This document shows, one piece after another, positions 1 through 10,758 of a DNA stretch of 64,000 nt. The position numbers and the translations under genes are program-made. The stretch is from positions 17,217 to 81,216 of IMG/VR virus record IMGVR_UViG_3300021961_000054. One strand, given 5' to 3'. Origin of the DNA: a virus. The notes below the pieces were generated by a model, which had not been told where the DNA came from, did not search any database, and was given only the letters and a program-made list of their open reading frames with translations. Numbering within the stretch: the first letter of the stretch is position 1; the number at the start of each line of letters is the position of its first letter.

Positions 1-1
1 A

Positions 2-1129
2 GTAAGAGCATTAGCTGAAGATAGAGTGTTTGTTGAAGACCCAACAAAAGTATCAGACAATCCAGGTATTAAAGTTGGTAAGTATATTACAACAAGTAAT
101 AAATTTATAAGTGAATACACAAATGAAGGGTTTTTAAAGATGACTTTTGGTGGTGGAAATATATCTGCTGAAGAACAAATTAGGGATTTTGCAAGAACTG
201 GATACGATTTAAATATATCAAAATACTCAAACAATTTAGCACTTGGTAGTGCACTAAAACCAAACACAACATTATTCATACAATATAGAACTGGTGGTGG
301 TGCTACTAGTAATTTAGGTGTTAATGTTATAAATCAAATTGGAACCGTAACATTCGCTGTTAATGGACCACAAGAAACAACAAATAGAACTGTAATAAAT
401 TCATTAAGATGTAACAATTTAACTGCCGCAGTTGGTGGTGCTAATAGACCAACAATAGAAGAAGTTAGAAATATGGTATCATTTAACTTTGCAGCACAAA
501 ATAGAGCCGTAACAGTTAATGATTATGAATCTATTATTAGAAATATGCCATCACAATTTGGAGCACCAGCAAAAGTAACAATAACAGAGGAAAATAATAA
601 AATAAAAATAAAACTACTATCTTATGATGAAGATGGTAAGTTAACTGAAATATCATCAAACACATTAAAACAAAATATTGCAAATTACCTATCAAACTAT
701 AGAATGATAAATGATTATATCTCAGTTGAAAGTGCGAATGTAATTGATTTAGGTGTCACAGTTGATGTTGTCCTAGATGCCACACAAAACCAAGGAGCTT
801 TAGTCACAAAGATTGTTGATATTGTGACACAATATTTCTCACCAAGTAATAGACAAATGGGTGAAAATGTTTACGTATCAGAAATACGTAAGAATATACA
901 AAACGAAGATGGTGTAATTAGTGTGTCTGATATTTTGTTCTTTAATAAAGTAGGAGGTCAGTATTCATCATCTCAAACGTCACAAAAATATTCAGATCCT
1001 GAGACAAAACAAATCCAACTTATAGCCGACACAATATTTGCGGAACCAACCCAAACGTACCAAGTAAGATTCCCAAATAAAGACATTAACGTTAGAGTTC
1101 TTAATTTTAAAGGAATCAATTTCTCTTGA
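2..1129 (+). CDS. Baseplate wedge protein, T4 gp6 / baseplate J-like (5' end cut off)
   Basis: The frame is open to the left edge, so the start lies outside the window; a GTG at 26 is internal and not a likely start. The visible 375 or so residues have the character of the C-terminal half of gp6/baseplate-J proteins: a VNDYESIIRNMPSQFG segment around residue 167 of the reading from base 26, then alternating alpha/beta stretches typical of the domain that dimerises wedge subunits. In T4 gp6 forms the ring that ties the six baseplate wedges together. It is followed after 73 bases by a very large structural gene, the same order as T4 genes 6 and 7. Ends in TGA. The family call is fairly secure; details of assembly are inferred from T4. 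Confidence 0.8.
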   Translation, partial: VRALAEDRVFVEDPTKVSDNPGIKVGKYITTSNKFISEYTNEGFLKMTFGGGNISAEEQIRDFARTGYDLNISKYSNNLALGSALKPNTTLFIQYRTGGGATSNLGVNVINQIGTVTFAVNGPQETTNRTVINSLRCNNLTAAVGGANRPTIEEVRNMVSFNFAAQNRAVTVNDYESIIRNMPSQFGAPAKVTITEENNKIKIKLLSYDEDGKLTEISSNTLKQNIANYLSNYRMINDYISVESANVIDLGVTVDVVLDATQNQGALVTKIVDIVTQYFSPSNRQMGENVYVSEIRKNIQNEDGVISVSDILFFNKVGGQYSSSQTSQKYSDPETKQIQLIADTIFAEPTQTYQVRFPNKDINVRVLNFKGINFS

Positions 1130-1179
1130 TGATTTATTTTTTTTAGAAAAAGATTATTTTTTGAAAATAGGAAATAAAC

Positions 1180-1187
1180 TATTTATC
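1180..1187 (+). promoter_or_regulatory. Candidate late promoter TATTTATC
   Basis: TATTTATC 15 bases before the ATG at 1203, in a 73-base AT-rich gap. One of a set of similar octamers that precede gene starts throughout the window (see findings). Confidence 0.45.
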
Positions 1188-1202
1188 AAGAAATAGAAAT
1201 CA

Positions 1203-4200
1203 ATGCCAAAATCGCAAAGAATATCAACAAACATAGGTGTAGACAAATCATTACGAGTACAGTTAGATCAAGACTTTGAAACACTAAATATATTATCGCT
1301 TAAAATACTAAAAAGTGACATATATAGTAGACAATGTTCTGACTATGGGGTTGTTGTTGGTAGAGTATCAGTTAATGGTGGATTTGGATTACCAAACGCC
1401 AAAGTATCTATTTTTATACCATTATCAGAAGAAGACAGCAATAATGAAGTTATAAAACAAATTTATCCATACGAGTCATTATCTGATTTTGACGATAATG
1501 GTTATCGATATAATCTATTATCTAAAAATCCATCATATGATGGTCACGTTGTTACCGGGACATTTCCAGATAGAGAAGAAGTTCTAACAGATCAGACATA
1601 TATTGAGTTATATGACAAATATTATAAGTTTACAACTAGAACAAACGATAGTGGGGATTATATGATATTTGGTGTACCAACTGGTAGCCAAACCGTTTTT
1701 ATGGACGTTGATTTATCTGATATTGGGTGTTTTTCATTATCACCACAAGACTTAATCCAATCAGGACAAGCCACCGAATCACAAGTAAATGGGTCTAAGT
1801 TTAAATCATCAACAAATCTAAGTGAATTACCACAAATAAAAACAATAAATAAAATTATTGAGGTATCTCCACTATGGGGTGAACCTGAAATATGTGAGTT
1901 AGGAATTACTAGAACTGATTTTGATTTAACAGCTGAAGCAAACATTAGTATAAACCCAACAGCTGTTTTTATGGGTTCAATTATATCAACAACAGAAGAT
2001 GACGCCTTAAAAACTAATTGTAAACCTAAAAATAATACTGGTAATTTATGTGAATTGGTTTCAGGTCCTGGACAAATATTAACGATAAGACAAACAATAG
2101 ATATTGATAATGAAGGAAGACCAATACTTGAACAATTTGATTTAGGTAATAATGGAAAAGTTATTGATGGAGATGGTTCCTATTTGGTTAATTTACCAAT
2201 GAATTTAGATTACATCTACACCAATGAATTTGGTGAACAAGCAATATCTAATGACCCAAAAGTAGGTATACCAACTAAAGCAAAATATAGATTTAAATTT
2301 AAATGGGAAAATGAAGGTGGATTACAAAATGATTTTTTAAGAGCAAATTACCTTGTACCAAACATTAAAGAGTATGGTTGGACTAGTTCATCATATAGTA
2401 CAGATCCATTAAAAACAGGTCTAGAACAAACAATAGAATTTATAACACCAGTTGGAAATACCTCAACAACGGTTACTTTTACACAAGATGGTGGATTAGT
2501 TTTTGACGAAACAATAAATACATCATCATATAGTGTGACAATAAATGGACAACCTTATTTTGGTGATACGCAGGTTATTAGTGTTTTGGCTGGGGACGTT
2601 GTTGAAATAACACCAGTATTTATAGACCCAAGTACACCATCCACTGTTAATTATACAAATTATAATCAAGAATATTTTGAATTATTAAAATCATATTCAT
2701 TTAGTCTAGATTGGGATGATTACGTAAATCAACAGGAAGCCATCAACTGTGAAGATACTTTTTATGAGTTTAATTATAACAAGGTATATACAACAGCTAT
2801 GTTTATTGATAGATATAAAAATGGTATTGGTAGAGGTCGACATTTAGGTATTAAAGAAATTGATAATCGAAGTTGTAAATCAGATGTTAATACATTTCCA
2901 GTAAATGATGTCATTAGAAATTTTGACTTTTTATTTTTTGCCTTTAACCTACTACTCAACATATTAACACCAATATTTGTTGTTGTTTTATTTGTAGCAC
3001 ATTTAATTGCTTTAATGTGGCCAATTTTAAAATGGATATTAATAGCATTAGGTCTATATTTTACAGTACAAGCTGTATTTGAAGTTATTGACATTGCTAG
3101 TCAAATAGCTAATATTGGAAACGAAATTGCTGGTTTATTTAGTTTTGGTATTGGAGCAGTATTTAATTTAACAAATTTATTACAGGCTATATTATTGTCA
3201 CTAACTCTTCTAGCTTTAATAACTAAAGCAATTTTTATTATTGGTATATCTCTTGGATTTTTAACCTTAGCAATATTTGCAGCACTTAAAGTCAAAGGAT
3301 TTCCAAGAATTGGCCTTCCAATGATAACTTATCCAGATTGCTCAACTTGTGATTGTAATTGTGGTGAAGCTGAATTGGGTGATGATTTTGATAGTTCATC
3401 TGTTGAGTCATACGCAAACCAACAAGGAAGTCAAAATATAAATTTAGGTGGTGATTTACCATCTGGAATACCAGTAATGACTGCAACACAAAATTCGATT
3501 TTTGCACCAATAAATAAACTTAATAGCTACATAGTAGAACACCCAAATTTAGATCAACCTTTAAATGATGATAATGAACCTTTAAGATGTTATGGTAATT
3601 TTTGGTTTCAAGGGAGCGGTAATGACTGTTTTGGGGGAATTGGAGGACTAGATAGAGGAGCTCCAGAATATCAATATCGTTCATTCACAAATCAATCAGC
3701 AAATCAAACATTAGATGGTAGTGTTGGTGTTCCAGCAGGACTTGGGTTTCTTAGATTAGCTGCAGGTAGTGAGTCATTAGATGAGTCTAATATCCAATAT
3801 GGTATTCCAAGTAAATATTTATTACACGCACCACAACCATTTTTATTTGCGACATATAGAAGTGGGAATAATAGTGATTCACTAAGATATTTAGCACAAC
3901 CAGCAACTGAAGCTTACTCACAAAAACTAAATGAGTTTAATTATAGACAAAAATATTTTGATGTTGTTAATAGAATTAAAGTCACATTTAATGAACCAGA
4001 TAATAATGGTTTGTCACATTACGATCAACCACTAGTTATTTTAGCAAGACCGGGAATGCTACAAACTTTAGGTATTGGACAGTTATTCACTTTCCAAGAC
4101 CCTAATTTATCTAATTGTAATGTAAATATAACAGGAGCAACATTTGATGGTGACACAAATCAGTTTGGAACAAATGGTGTAACAGGAACAACACAAACAG

Positions 4201-6974
4201 GTCCCGTAATTCCAATAAGTGTAAATTATGCTAATACACCAACAACAAACGCAACAGTACAATATAGCTTAATTAATACTGGAGATGCCGAAACTTATTT
4301 ACAGTATCCAATAGATCTCGAGTATTTCCAAGTTATAACAGGGTTTACATATAACGAGTTTATAAATAACCCAAATACACAGTCCCCTTTTACTTCAGAC
4401 AAGTTCCCAAACAAGTACTTAAACCATAGAACTTTATATTTTTATACTAATCCTAATGGAATCACTGATAGTGGTAGTATATCTCCAAATTCAGTATCAT
4501 CACTAAATGGTAATAGTAGTTTAACATTTAAAGGTTTTGGTGTTGAGACATATTTAGATCCTAACGACAACCCAAACTCAACAACCATAACAAATATGGT
4601 TGATTATGAAAACTTTGAAGTTATTATAATAACAAGAGGCGTTGACCCGCACTCACCAAAACAAAGAAATAGATATGATTTATCGGTTATTTTTGGAGAA
4701 ACATCTGAAAATGGGTCAGTTGTTGTTGAAGGAGACTATTATTTAAATGTACCAATACAAGGTACTGGTGTTGGCCCAAAACCAAAAACACATAATACAT
4801 CTAATAACTTAGGTAATAATAAACTATATTTCGAACCTTATAATTTTAGATTAGGAGAAACAAATGGTGGTATAAATGAGTTTTCACAATTTACATCTAC
4901 ACTACCATATTATTATTCAAATATTGACGAAGTAGACTATACACCATGGGTTAACGTACTTCCAACAACAAACCAGATAGGAGTTAATACTAATGGAACA
5001 ATATCATCAACAAATAGAAATCTAGTTTTACCAAATACACCATTATTACCAACTAGTGGTGTATTTAATAATACACATACTGCAAACTATTATTACGCTG
5101 GAGGATCTTTTACTTCATCACAAATAAATAACGGAACAGCCGTTATGTACGCTAATTTAGGTAGTAGTGATGGTAAAAAAAGTGATACCTGGAATTATGA
5201 TTGGGCTAGCCCAACATTTAGGAGATATGCAGTATACTCTCCCGCATACTATAGATACCCATTTTATCAAAGTAACCCAGTACAATTTAGTGTGGACCAA
5301 TCAGTTGGTGGAGCGCAATATCTTGTAATGAGAAGTGATAGGATACCAACATCAACATCTGTCGAAGAAGGACAACCATTCCCAGGATCAGACTTAAATT
5401 ACACAAGTTATGGTTTACACCAAAACAATAATTTCCAGGTATATTCTGTAGGTAACGCAGCCGCACCAATAAATACTTTTGCACCAGATATAAACCAAGG
5501 ACAGGGAGTTTATGATGAAACTGAGTTTGTACAATCATTAACATCAACACTAAGTTGTGAAAATATGGTTTCAGTACAATGTTATGAGTCTAGTAATGGA
5601 ACTGGGATAACAGTAAATCCAGATTGTGAAATAACTAGTGATATTGTTAAACAAGGTTGTTATTGTTTATTAAATGGAAAAGAGCTAGATAATCCATTTA
5701 TTAAAAAACTATATTTAATAGATGGTTTATATGCTAGAGATGCTAGACTATTAGTTGAATGGAAAACAAGATTTTTATTAACCTTTGCGGCTTGTAGAGG
5801 AGTATTTGGACAAACATTTCAGAATAATTGGTTAAATGGTGCGTTATATATGTTTACATTTAATAAAACATCAAGATATAAAATAGACCAACCAACTGAG
5901 CCAACATATAAGTATTGTAGAGACACAATTGTCTTTAATCAAATAACAAATAGTTTCTTTTATAGATCTTCACCATGGAATGGTAATAATTTTATTGGTG
6001 TTGAGTCACCTCCAAACCAAAACATACCACAAACACTTGTAAACAATTACCCAGGTTATGGGTATAATGAAAAAAGAATTCAGTTCCCAACAACAGTAAT
6101 GGACCTTGGACCTAGAGAGAAGTTTATATCTGAAATATGTTCTAGTGATAAATTTAATGGATATTTAGTTGATCAAGTTAGAAGTACTTCGTATCAAGAC
6201 AATTCAGATGTGCTCCAAATGGGCTTTATATCTAGAATATTAAACGTTGGATTCTGGAATCAATTATTACCTATTGGAAATCCTGGTGGTGGTTCAGCAG
6301 AAGGTAAAGGAATCATTCAGTTTTTTAATAGTAATAGAAAGGGAGATAGAATAGATGGTGATATTGCACAAGCGCTATCGATAAATTCAGAATGGAGAGT
6401 TAAACCATACTTAAGCGAAAACTATAGAGATGTTGATTTATTTATTGGTGAAAGTACATCTCCAGCAAGACCATTATTTGGAATATTCTTCTCATCTCAA
6501 ACCGAGGATTATATATATAGAAGAAAATTAAGTCCAGGTATTGAGTATTTTAGTTTAGATTGTGGGGGCGTTTACACTAATTTTGGATACACAACAGATC
6601 AAGTTGTACCACACTACAAATGGAAATTAGCACCTCAAAACGACCAAACTAACTTTATTTTTGGAACTGAAAATAATAATTGGGATACAAACTATAGTAG
6701 TGGAGGGTTTTATACTAATGAGTATCAAAACTTAAATTTTGACAATATACAAGAGTATTTTACAACAGGTGCGGATTTAAATCCAGGATTTATAACAAAC
6801 TTTGACATAGATGGCGACCCAGTCCCACAAAATAATAGCATACCACAAATAACACATGGATTACCGGGTGAAAGTATTTTAGTTGGTGCACCATTTTATT
6901 TTTATTTTGGATTAAACAATGGAAATACAGCAATAGATAAATTTATTAAATTTTATATAGAAACAACAAGCTAA
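1203..6974 (+). CDS. Giant baseplate/tail protein in gp7 position, with a membrane-like core and a carboxypeptidase-regulatory-like domain
   Basis: 1923 residues and the largest gene here. Residues about 45-175 read as a carboxypeptidase regulatory-like beta-sandwich (YGVVVGRVSVNGGFGLPNAKV, later TNDSGDYMIFGVPTG). Residues about 573-698 are strongly hydrophobic, enough for three or four membrane segments, and are followed by a cysteine cluster (CSTCDCNCG). The remaining two thirds are Asn/Thr/Tyr-rich beta-type sequence common in virion proteins. It sits directly after the gp6-like gene, so by position it matches T4 gp7, the large peripheral wedge protein, but I see no direct gp7 motif. The hydrophobic core is unusual for a baseplate protein and could insert in a host membrane. 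The next gene begins two bases after the stop. Confidence 0.65.
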   Translation: MPKSQRISTNIGVDKSLRVQLDQDFETLNILSLKILKSDIYSRQCSDYGVVVGRVSVNGGFGLPNAKVSIFIPLSEEDSNNEVIKQIYPYESLSDFDDNGYRYNLLSKNPSYDGHVVTGTFPDREEVLTDQTYIELYDKYYKFTTRTNDSGDYMIFGVPTGSQTVFMDVDLSDIGCFSLSPQDLIQSGQATESQVNGSKFKSSTNLSELPQIKTINKIIEVSPLWGEPEICELGITRTDFDLTAEANISINPTAVFMGSIISTTEDDALKTNCKPKNNTGNLCELVSGPGQILTIRQTIDIDNEGRPILEQFDLGNNGKVIDGDGSYLVNLPMNLDYIYTNEFGEQAISNDPKVGIPTKAKYRFKFKWENEGGLQNDFLRANYLVPNIKEYGWTSSSYSTDPLKTGLEQTIEFITPVGNTSTTVTFTQDGGLVFDETINTSSYSVTINGQPYFGDTQVISVLAGDVVEITPVFIDPSTPSTVNYTNYNQEYFELLKSYSFSLDWDDYVNQQEAINCEDTFYEFNYNKVYTTAMFIDRYKNGIGRGRHLGIKEIDNRSCKSDVNTFPVNDVIRNFDFLFFAFNLLLNILTPIFVVVLFVAHLIALMWPILKWILIALGLYFTVQAVFEVIDIASQIANIGNEIAGLFSFGIGAVFNLTNLLQAILLSLTLLALITKAIFIIGISLGFLTLAIFAALKVKGFPRIGLPMITYPDCSTCDCNCGEAELGDDFDSSSVESYANQQGSQNINLGGDLPSGIPVMTATQNSIFAPINKLNSYIVEHPNLDQPLNDDNEPLRCYGNFWFQGSGNDCFGGIGGLDRGAPEYQYRSFTNQSANQTLDGSVGVPAGLGFLRLAAGSESLDESNIQYGIPSKYLLHAPQPFLFATYRSGNNSDSLRYLAQPATEAYSQKLNEFNYRQKYFDVVNRIKVTFNEPDNNGLSHYDQPLVILARPGMLQTLGIGQLFTFQDPNLSNCNVNITGATFDGDTNQFGTNGVTGTTQTGPVIPISVNYANTPTTNATVQYSLINTGDAETYLQYPIDLEYFQVITGFTYNEFINNPNTQSPFTSDKFPNKYLNHRTLYFYTNPNGITDSGSISPNSVSSLNGNSSLTFKGFGVETYLDPNDNPNSTTITNMVDYENFEVIIITRGVDPHSPKQRNRYDLSVIFGETSENGSVVVEGDYYLNVPIQGTGVGPKPKTHNTSNNLGNNKLYFEPYNFRLGETNGGINEFSQFTSTLPYYYSNIDEVDYTPWVNVLPTTNQIGVNTNGTISSTNRNLVLPNTPLLPTSGVFNNTHTANYYYAGGSFTSSQINNGTAVMYANLGSSDGKKSDTWNYDWASPTFRRYAVYSPAYYRYPFYQSNPVQFSVDQSVGGAQYLVMRSDRIPTSTSVEEGQPFPGSDLNYTSYGLHQNNNFQVYSVGNAAAPINTFAPDINQGQGVYDETEFVQSLTSTLSCENMVSVQCYESSNGTGITVNPDCEITSDIVKQGCYCLLNGKELDNPFIKKLYLIDGLYARDARLLVEWKTRFLLTFAACRGVFGQTFQNNWLNGALYMFTFNKTSRYKIDQPTEPTYKYCRDTIVFNQITNSFFYRSSPWNGNNFIGVESPPNQNIPQTLVNNYPGYGYNEKRIQFPTTVMDLGPREKFISEICSSDKFNGYLVDQVRSTSYQDNSDVLQMGFISRILNVGFWNQLLPIGNPGGGSAEGKGIIQFFNSNRKGDRIDGDIAQALSINSEWRVKPYLSENYRDVDLFIGESTSPARPLFGIFFSSQTEDYIYRRKLSPGIEYFSLDCGGVYTNFGYTTDQVVPHYKWKLAPQNDQTNFIFGTENNNWDTNYSSGGFYTNEYQNLNFDNIQEYFTTGADLNPGFITNFDIDGDPVPQNNSIPQITHGLPGESILVGAPFYFYFGLNNGNTAIDKFIKFYIETTS

Positions 6975-6975
6975 T

Positions 6976-8742
6976 ATGGTAGTTAATGAGGATAGTAAAA
7001 TAGTGTTGGGTAAAAAAAGATTTCAGAACTCATTTAATGTTACTGAATCTGAAAAGGTAACACTTTCACAAACTGCAAAAGAATTTGTGGAGTACGATAG
7101 AGCTATTGACGTTAGTTTACCACAGATTTTTGATGATGAAAGACAACAATCTACAGTTTTTAGGCCAACAACAAAATACTCATTCATATTTAAAAACCAA
7201 TATTCTGGATCAACTAATTACCAACCATACATTGATTATTTATATTACGTAAATTTAGATTCTATTGCTATACAAACAGCATGTAATCAAAATACAAATA
7301 ATACTTGGTATGGTTATCCACAATATACTGAATTTGACCTTATAAGAAATGATAATGATAAGATTGGATACACAACAGGTGGATTAGGTAATGAACACCA
7401 ACAATTTTTAAACAAAAGCGCTACAACGTATAATTGGACTCACTATGCTAGTTACGCATATAGCAATAATCCAAACAAACAATTAACCGCAAATGACACA
7501 CAAACATTAACAACGTGGAACTGGACCGCCGGCGATGGTATCCCATTTATTATTACCTCAAACGCAGATAGCAATATTGAATTTAGATGTCCAATGAAGC
7601 ATGGATTAAAAGAAGGCGAACACGTTGAGTTATCAATAGATTATAATGGTGAAAATATTTTTACAATAGAATTTTTAGGAAATGGTGGTGATGGTAGTGA
7701 GTATTATTATTTTAATATATATAATATTGGTTACTTAGGAAATACATTTGATGTTGGAACTATTGGTACATTTAAAAGAGTTTTAGATGTTGATAATTTA
7801 ACCGAGACAACATCAAAATACTATGTTAGACAACACAAAATATTAACAAATGTTGAGGATTGTGTTTTAACAAGAACTGCTTTTGATAATAATATTTTTA
7901 GTTTAAAGACACAATACGAAAAACCAATTTATGGTGGAACCCCACTAGCCCTAGTTACCCCAACAACACTTCCTAGAACATCAATTCTTGAAGGTAGTCA
8001 AAACTATACATTGTCCTTTAATAAGGATATTGACTTATCTACTTTAATTGATAATCAAAAAAGACCAGTAACAGAGTTATTTTTTACAACAATATGGAAA
8101 GGGTATTGGGGATGGACAAACAAACTAAAACAAGGCCATGAGTTTAATACACCACTATTCTTCCAAATACCAAGTACTTGGTGGGATCAGAATAACCCAC
8201 AATCAAATACAAATATACTAACACAACAATACTCATCAAATCAGTTACCAGCAGAAGGACCATTTACATATATGTCAAATTTAAACGAAGGTGATATTAT
8301 TGATGGTGATTATTGTGAGTGGAATGATTTTGAACAAAGTGAAAGAGTAATATCAAGGTATGTTAATAAAATAACATTTAATCAAAACTATTTTGTTCAA
8401 AATTTAGGAGCGCTACCAGATAATACATTTGGATATTATTATTATCCACACAACCCAATAACAATACAAGTTTATTCTAGTTATATAGAAGAATCAGATT
8501 CTAGTATTGATTTAGAGGGTATGCCAGACTATGCGTTTTACTCAAATGCCTCAAATAGTTTTAGATGGAGAGATATATACCCTTTTGGTTTTATAGATAA
8601 TGATGGATTAGGTGTTGATTATCCATTTACAAATGGTAAACATTATCCATATACTAATACAATTTTTAGAGTATTTCCAGAAGGAATTGGACTACCAAAT
8701 ATAAACGAAATTGCAGACCCAACAATAGATGAGTGTGAATAA
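6976..8742 (+). CDS. Unrecognised baseplate/tail structural protein (gp8 position)
   Basis: 588 residues, no domain recognised. The composition is rich in Asn, Tyr, Thr and Trp with few charged runs, as in beta-rich virion proteins. It begins one base after the stop of the giant gene and overlaps the next start by 14 bases, so it belongs to the tail operon. By order it could correspond to T4 gp8, which is shorter (334 residues). No signal peptide or membrane segment is seen. Confidence 0.6.
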   Translation: MVVNEDSKIVLGKKRFQNSFNVTESEKVTLSQTAKEFVEYDRAIDVSLPQIFDDERQQSTVFRPTTKYSFIFKNQYSGSTNYQPYIDYLYYVNLDSIAIQTACNQNTNNTWYGYPQYTEFDLIRNDNDKIGYTTGGLGNEHQQFLNKSATTYNWTHYASYAYSNNPNKQLTANDTQTLTTWNWTAGDGIPFIITSNADSNIEFRCPMKHGLKEGEHVELSIDYNGENIFTIEFLGNGGDGSEYYYFNIYNIGYLGNTFDVGTIGTFKRVLDVDNLTETTSKYYVRQHKILTNVEDCVLTRTAFDNNIFSLKTQYEKPIYGGTPLALVTPTTLPRTSILEGSQNYTLSFNKDIDLSTLIDNQKRPVTELFFTTIWKGYWGWTNKLKQGHEFNTPLFFQIPSTWWDQNNPQSNTNILTQQYSSNQLPAEGPFTYMSNLNEGDIIDGDYCEWNDFEQSERVISRYVNKITFNQNYFVQNLGALPDNTFGYYYYPHNPITIQVYSSYIEESDSSIDLEGMPDYAFYSNASNSFRWRDIYPFGFIDNDGLGVDYPFTNGKHYPYTNTIFRVFPEGIGLPNINEIADPTIDECE

Positions 8743-9541
8743 GTATAAAATAACATTACCAAGTATTAATAAACAATTGGACATCCCAATTGAGATTAAA
8801 TGGGATTTTACAGAACGAGATCAAGCAATTGATTCATACCAAGGTACTATAGTTGAGGATGTTATTGGTAAACCAATTGATTTTGAATTATCTAGATTCC
8901 CACATAAAGAGTACTATTCAGACTCTTTAAATCAACTTATAACCAAAATAAATTACGAATTTTACTTTTTTAATACTGGGCAGACAATATCCAATCAAGC
9001 ATCCTGGGTGAATACTTATACAGTATTAGGCTTCTCAAATAAAGATATTTATTCATATATAAAACCATTCACCAAATCTTTCTTTAAGTTAGATTTTTAT
9101 GATACTAAAAATGAACTATCACAAAAAAATTATTTTACAATAATACTACCAGTACAACAGGGATATTTTGAAACTGTGGATATTAGTAATTACTTAACAA
9201 ACGTAGAAATACGAAAACCTAAATTTGGTTTAGATTATGTTGGTGATAAAGAAGGATTTTTTATTTATTGGTTAAGAAAAAAAGACTATATAGATCTTAG
9301 TGAATTTTATATGAGTGCTAAGTTTTTTAATGCAAGAACTGGACAGTTTATCACAATGATGAATAAATCACAAGCAACACTTGGAGGTAATTATAATACA
9401 TTTAATGGTGAGGATTATCTATATTATAAAGTTAATATAGATTATAATGATATATCATATATTGTTAGTGATACACAAAATATGACTAGAGTTGGTGACG
9501 ACATAAACCCAATACAATGGTATCAATACGTTAATCCATAA
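8729..9541 (+). CDS. Unrecognised tail structural protein
   Basis: 270 residues, no family recognised. The start overlaps the previous gene by 14 bases and the TAA shares its last base with the ATG of the next gene, so it is translationally coupled on both sides. Sequence is aromatic-rich and mixed beta-type (for example FFIYWLRKKDYIDLSEFY near residue 173), consistent with a baseplate wedge or tail accessory subunit. The function is inferred only from the neighbourhood. Confidence 0.55.
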   Translation: MSVNKYKITLPSINKQLDIPIEIKWDFTERDQAIDSYQGTIVEDVIGKPIDFELSRFPHKEYYSDSLNQLITKINYEFYFFNTGQTISNQASWVNTYTVLGFSNKDIYSYIKPFTKSFFKLDFYDTKNELSQKNYFTIILPVQQGYFETVDISNYLTNVEIRKPKFGLDYVGDKEGFFIYWLRKKDYIDLSEFYMSAKFFNARTGQFITMMNKSQATLGGNYNTFNGEDYLYYKVNIDYNDISYIVSDTQNMTRVGDDINPIQWYQYVNP

Positions 9542-10713
9542 TGCAAGAACAAAGATATTATTTTAGGATTTCACCAGAAAATATAAAAGGAGATATTATT
9601 AATGTACCATATACTGGAGAAACAGATATTTCGGTTTTAATTGATCCATGTTGTCCAATAACTGCAACAACTATAAATACGTTAACAGGTACAACTGGTG
9701 TTTATGTACCAATGCCATCAATATTAAGTGGAGGGACACATGGTGAATCATTATTAACTTGTCTTACATTACCATTATTATTTACCGAAAACACAAATGA
9801 TTTGGGGTATTATACGCCATTTGATGGTGCAATTTATCAAAAAGATTTGGTAAATAACTTTGTGACATCAGCGACAACCTCATCACCATACGAGGTTATT
9901 TTTTATAACACATCACAAACTAATTTTAAGAAATTTTTATCAATAAATACCTTTGTTGTTGATTGGGGAGACAATTCACCAGAAACGACAATAACAAGTT
10001 ATACTCCAGTAACACATACCTATCCAATTGCAAACACAAATTACACAATAACTATGAAAAGTTATTCACCATGGGGTGTGTCAACAGTAAAAAAGGAAGT
10101 GATTGTACCATTTACTGGAACAACAATACCAAACCCAAATGGAACTGCATATTTTACTTCAGCGGGTTGTTATTGGAGTGGTACGCCAATAAGTTATGAC
10201 TACTTATTTACTGGTGATTCAAATACAAATATTTCAGATTATAATTCAAGCGGATATACAACAACACCATTCCTTATAACTGGATATACTAAAAGCTCAT
10301 TAAGTGATTTAGCACAATATGGACCAAAATATAATTTATTTGGCGGGAAATACAAATTAAATGTACCAGTGACTGGAACATCAGGTGATTATGGAATTGT
10401 ATATGGTCCAGATCCATCTAATACATATACCGCATATACAATAAATGATATTTTGTATTGGGATATAAACGATGGTACTACAATATATTTTTTAACATCA
10501 GATGGTATTGTTGATAGTAATTACACATTATCCGCATTAACCAAAAATGAGGCATTACTAAACGTTATTGACGAACCACAAATACAGTCAAATCTTTTTG
10601 TTGAGAGAGGTAAGATTTCTGGTTTAGAGGCAATACAAAGACTAGGAGAAGTCGATAATTTAGGAGATATTACTAAATATGGTTATGGATACTTTAATGT
10701 CAAAAAATATTAA
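9541..10713 (+). CDS. Tail/baseplate protein with a PKD-like domain
   Basis: 390 residues. Residues about 138-192 have the layout of a PKD (polycystic-kidney-disease type, Ig-like) domain: VDWGDNSPET, then THTYP, then a final strand ending in a KKEVIVPF motif. The WGDG-like turn and HTY are the hallmarks of that fold. PKD domains in extracellular bacterial and phage proteins usually act as spacers or weak glycan-binding modules. The rest is Thr/Ser-rich beta sequence. Start ATG overlaps the previous stop (TAATG). It is the last gene before a 45-base gap with a promoter-like octamer. Confidence 0.6.
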   Translation: MQEQRYYFRISPENIKGDIINVPYTGETDISVLIDPCCPITATTINTLTGTTGVYVPMPSILSGGTHGESLLTCLTLPLLFTENTNDLGYYTPFDGAIYQKDLVNNFVTSATTSSPYEVIFYNTSQTNFKKFLSINTFVVDWGDNSPETTITSYTPVTHTYPIANTNYTITMKSYSPWGVSTVKKEVIVPFTGTTIPNPNGTAYFTSAGCYWSGTPISYDYLFTGDSNTNISDYNSSGYTTTPFLITGYTKSSLSDLAQYGPKYNLFGGKYKLNVPVTGTSGDYGIVYGPDPSNTYTAYTINDILYWDINDGTTIYFLTSDGIVDSNYTLSALTKNEALLNVIDEPQIQSNLFVERGKISGLEAIQRLGEVDNLGDITKYGYGYFNVKKY

Positions 10714-10719
10714 ATATAC

Positions 10720-10727
10720 TATTTATA
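10720..10727 (+). promoter_or_regulatory. Candidate late promoter TATTTATA
   Basis: TATTTATA 31 bases before the GTG start at 10759, within a 45-base AT-rich gap between two tail genes. Confidence 0.5.
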
Positions 10728-10758
10728 AAAATAGATAAACTTAAATAATTAACTAGAC

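Noticed and set aside
2774-3094. 106-residue minus-strand frame in the giant tail gene
   Set aside because: Opposite the hydrophobic segment of the plus-strand protein, no supporting context.
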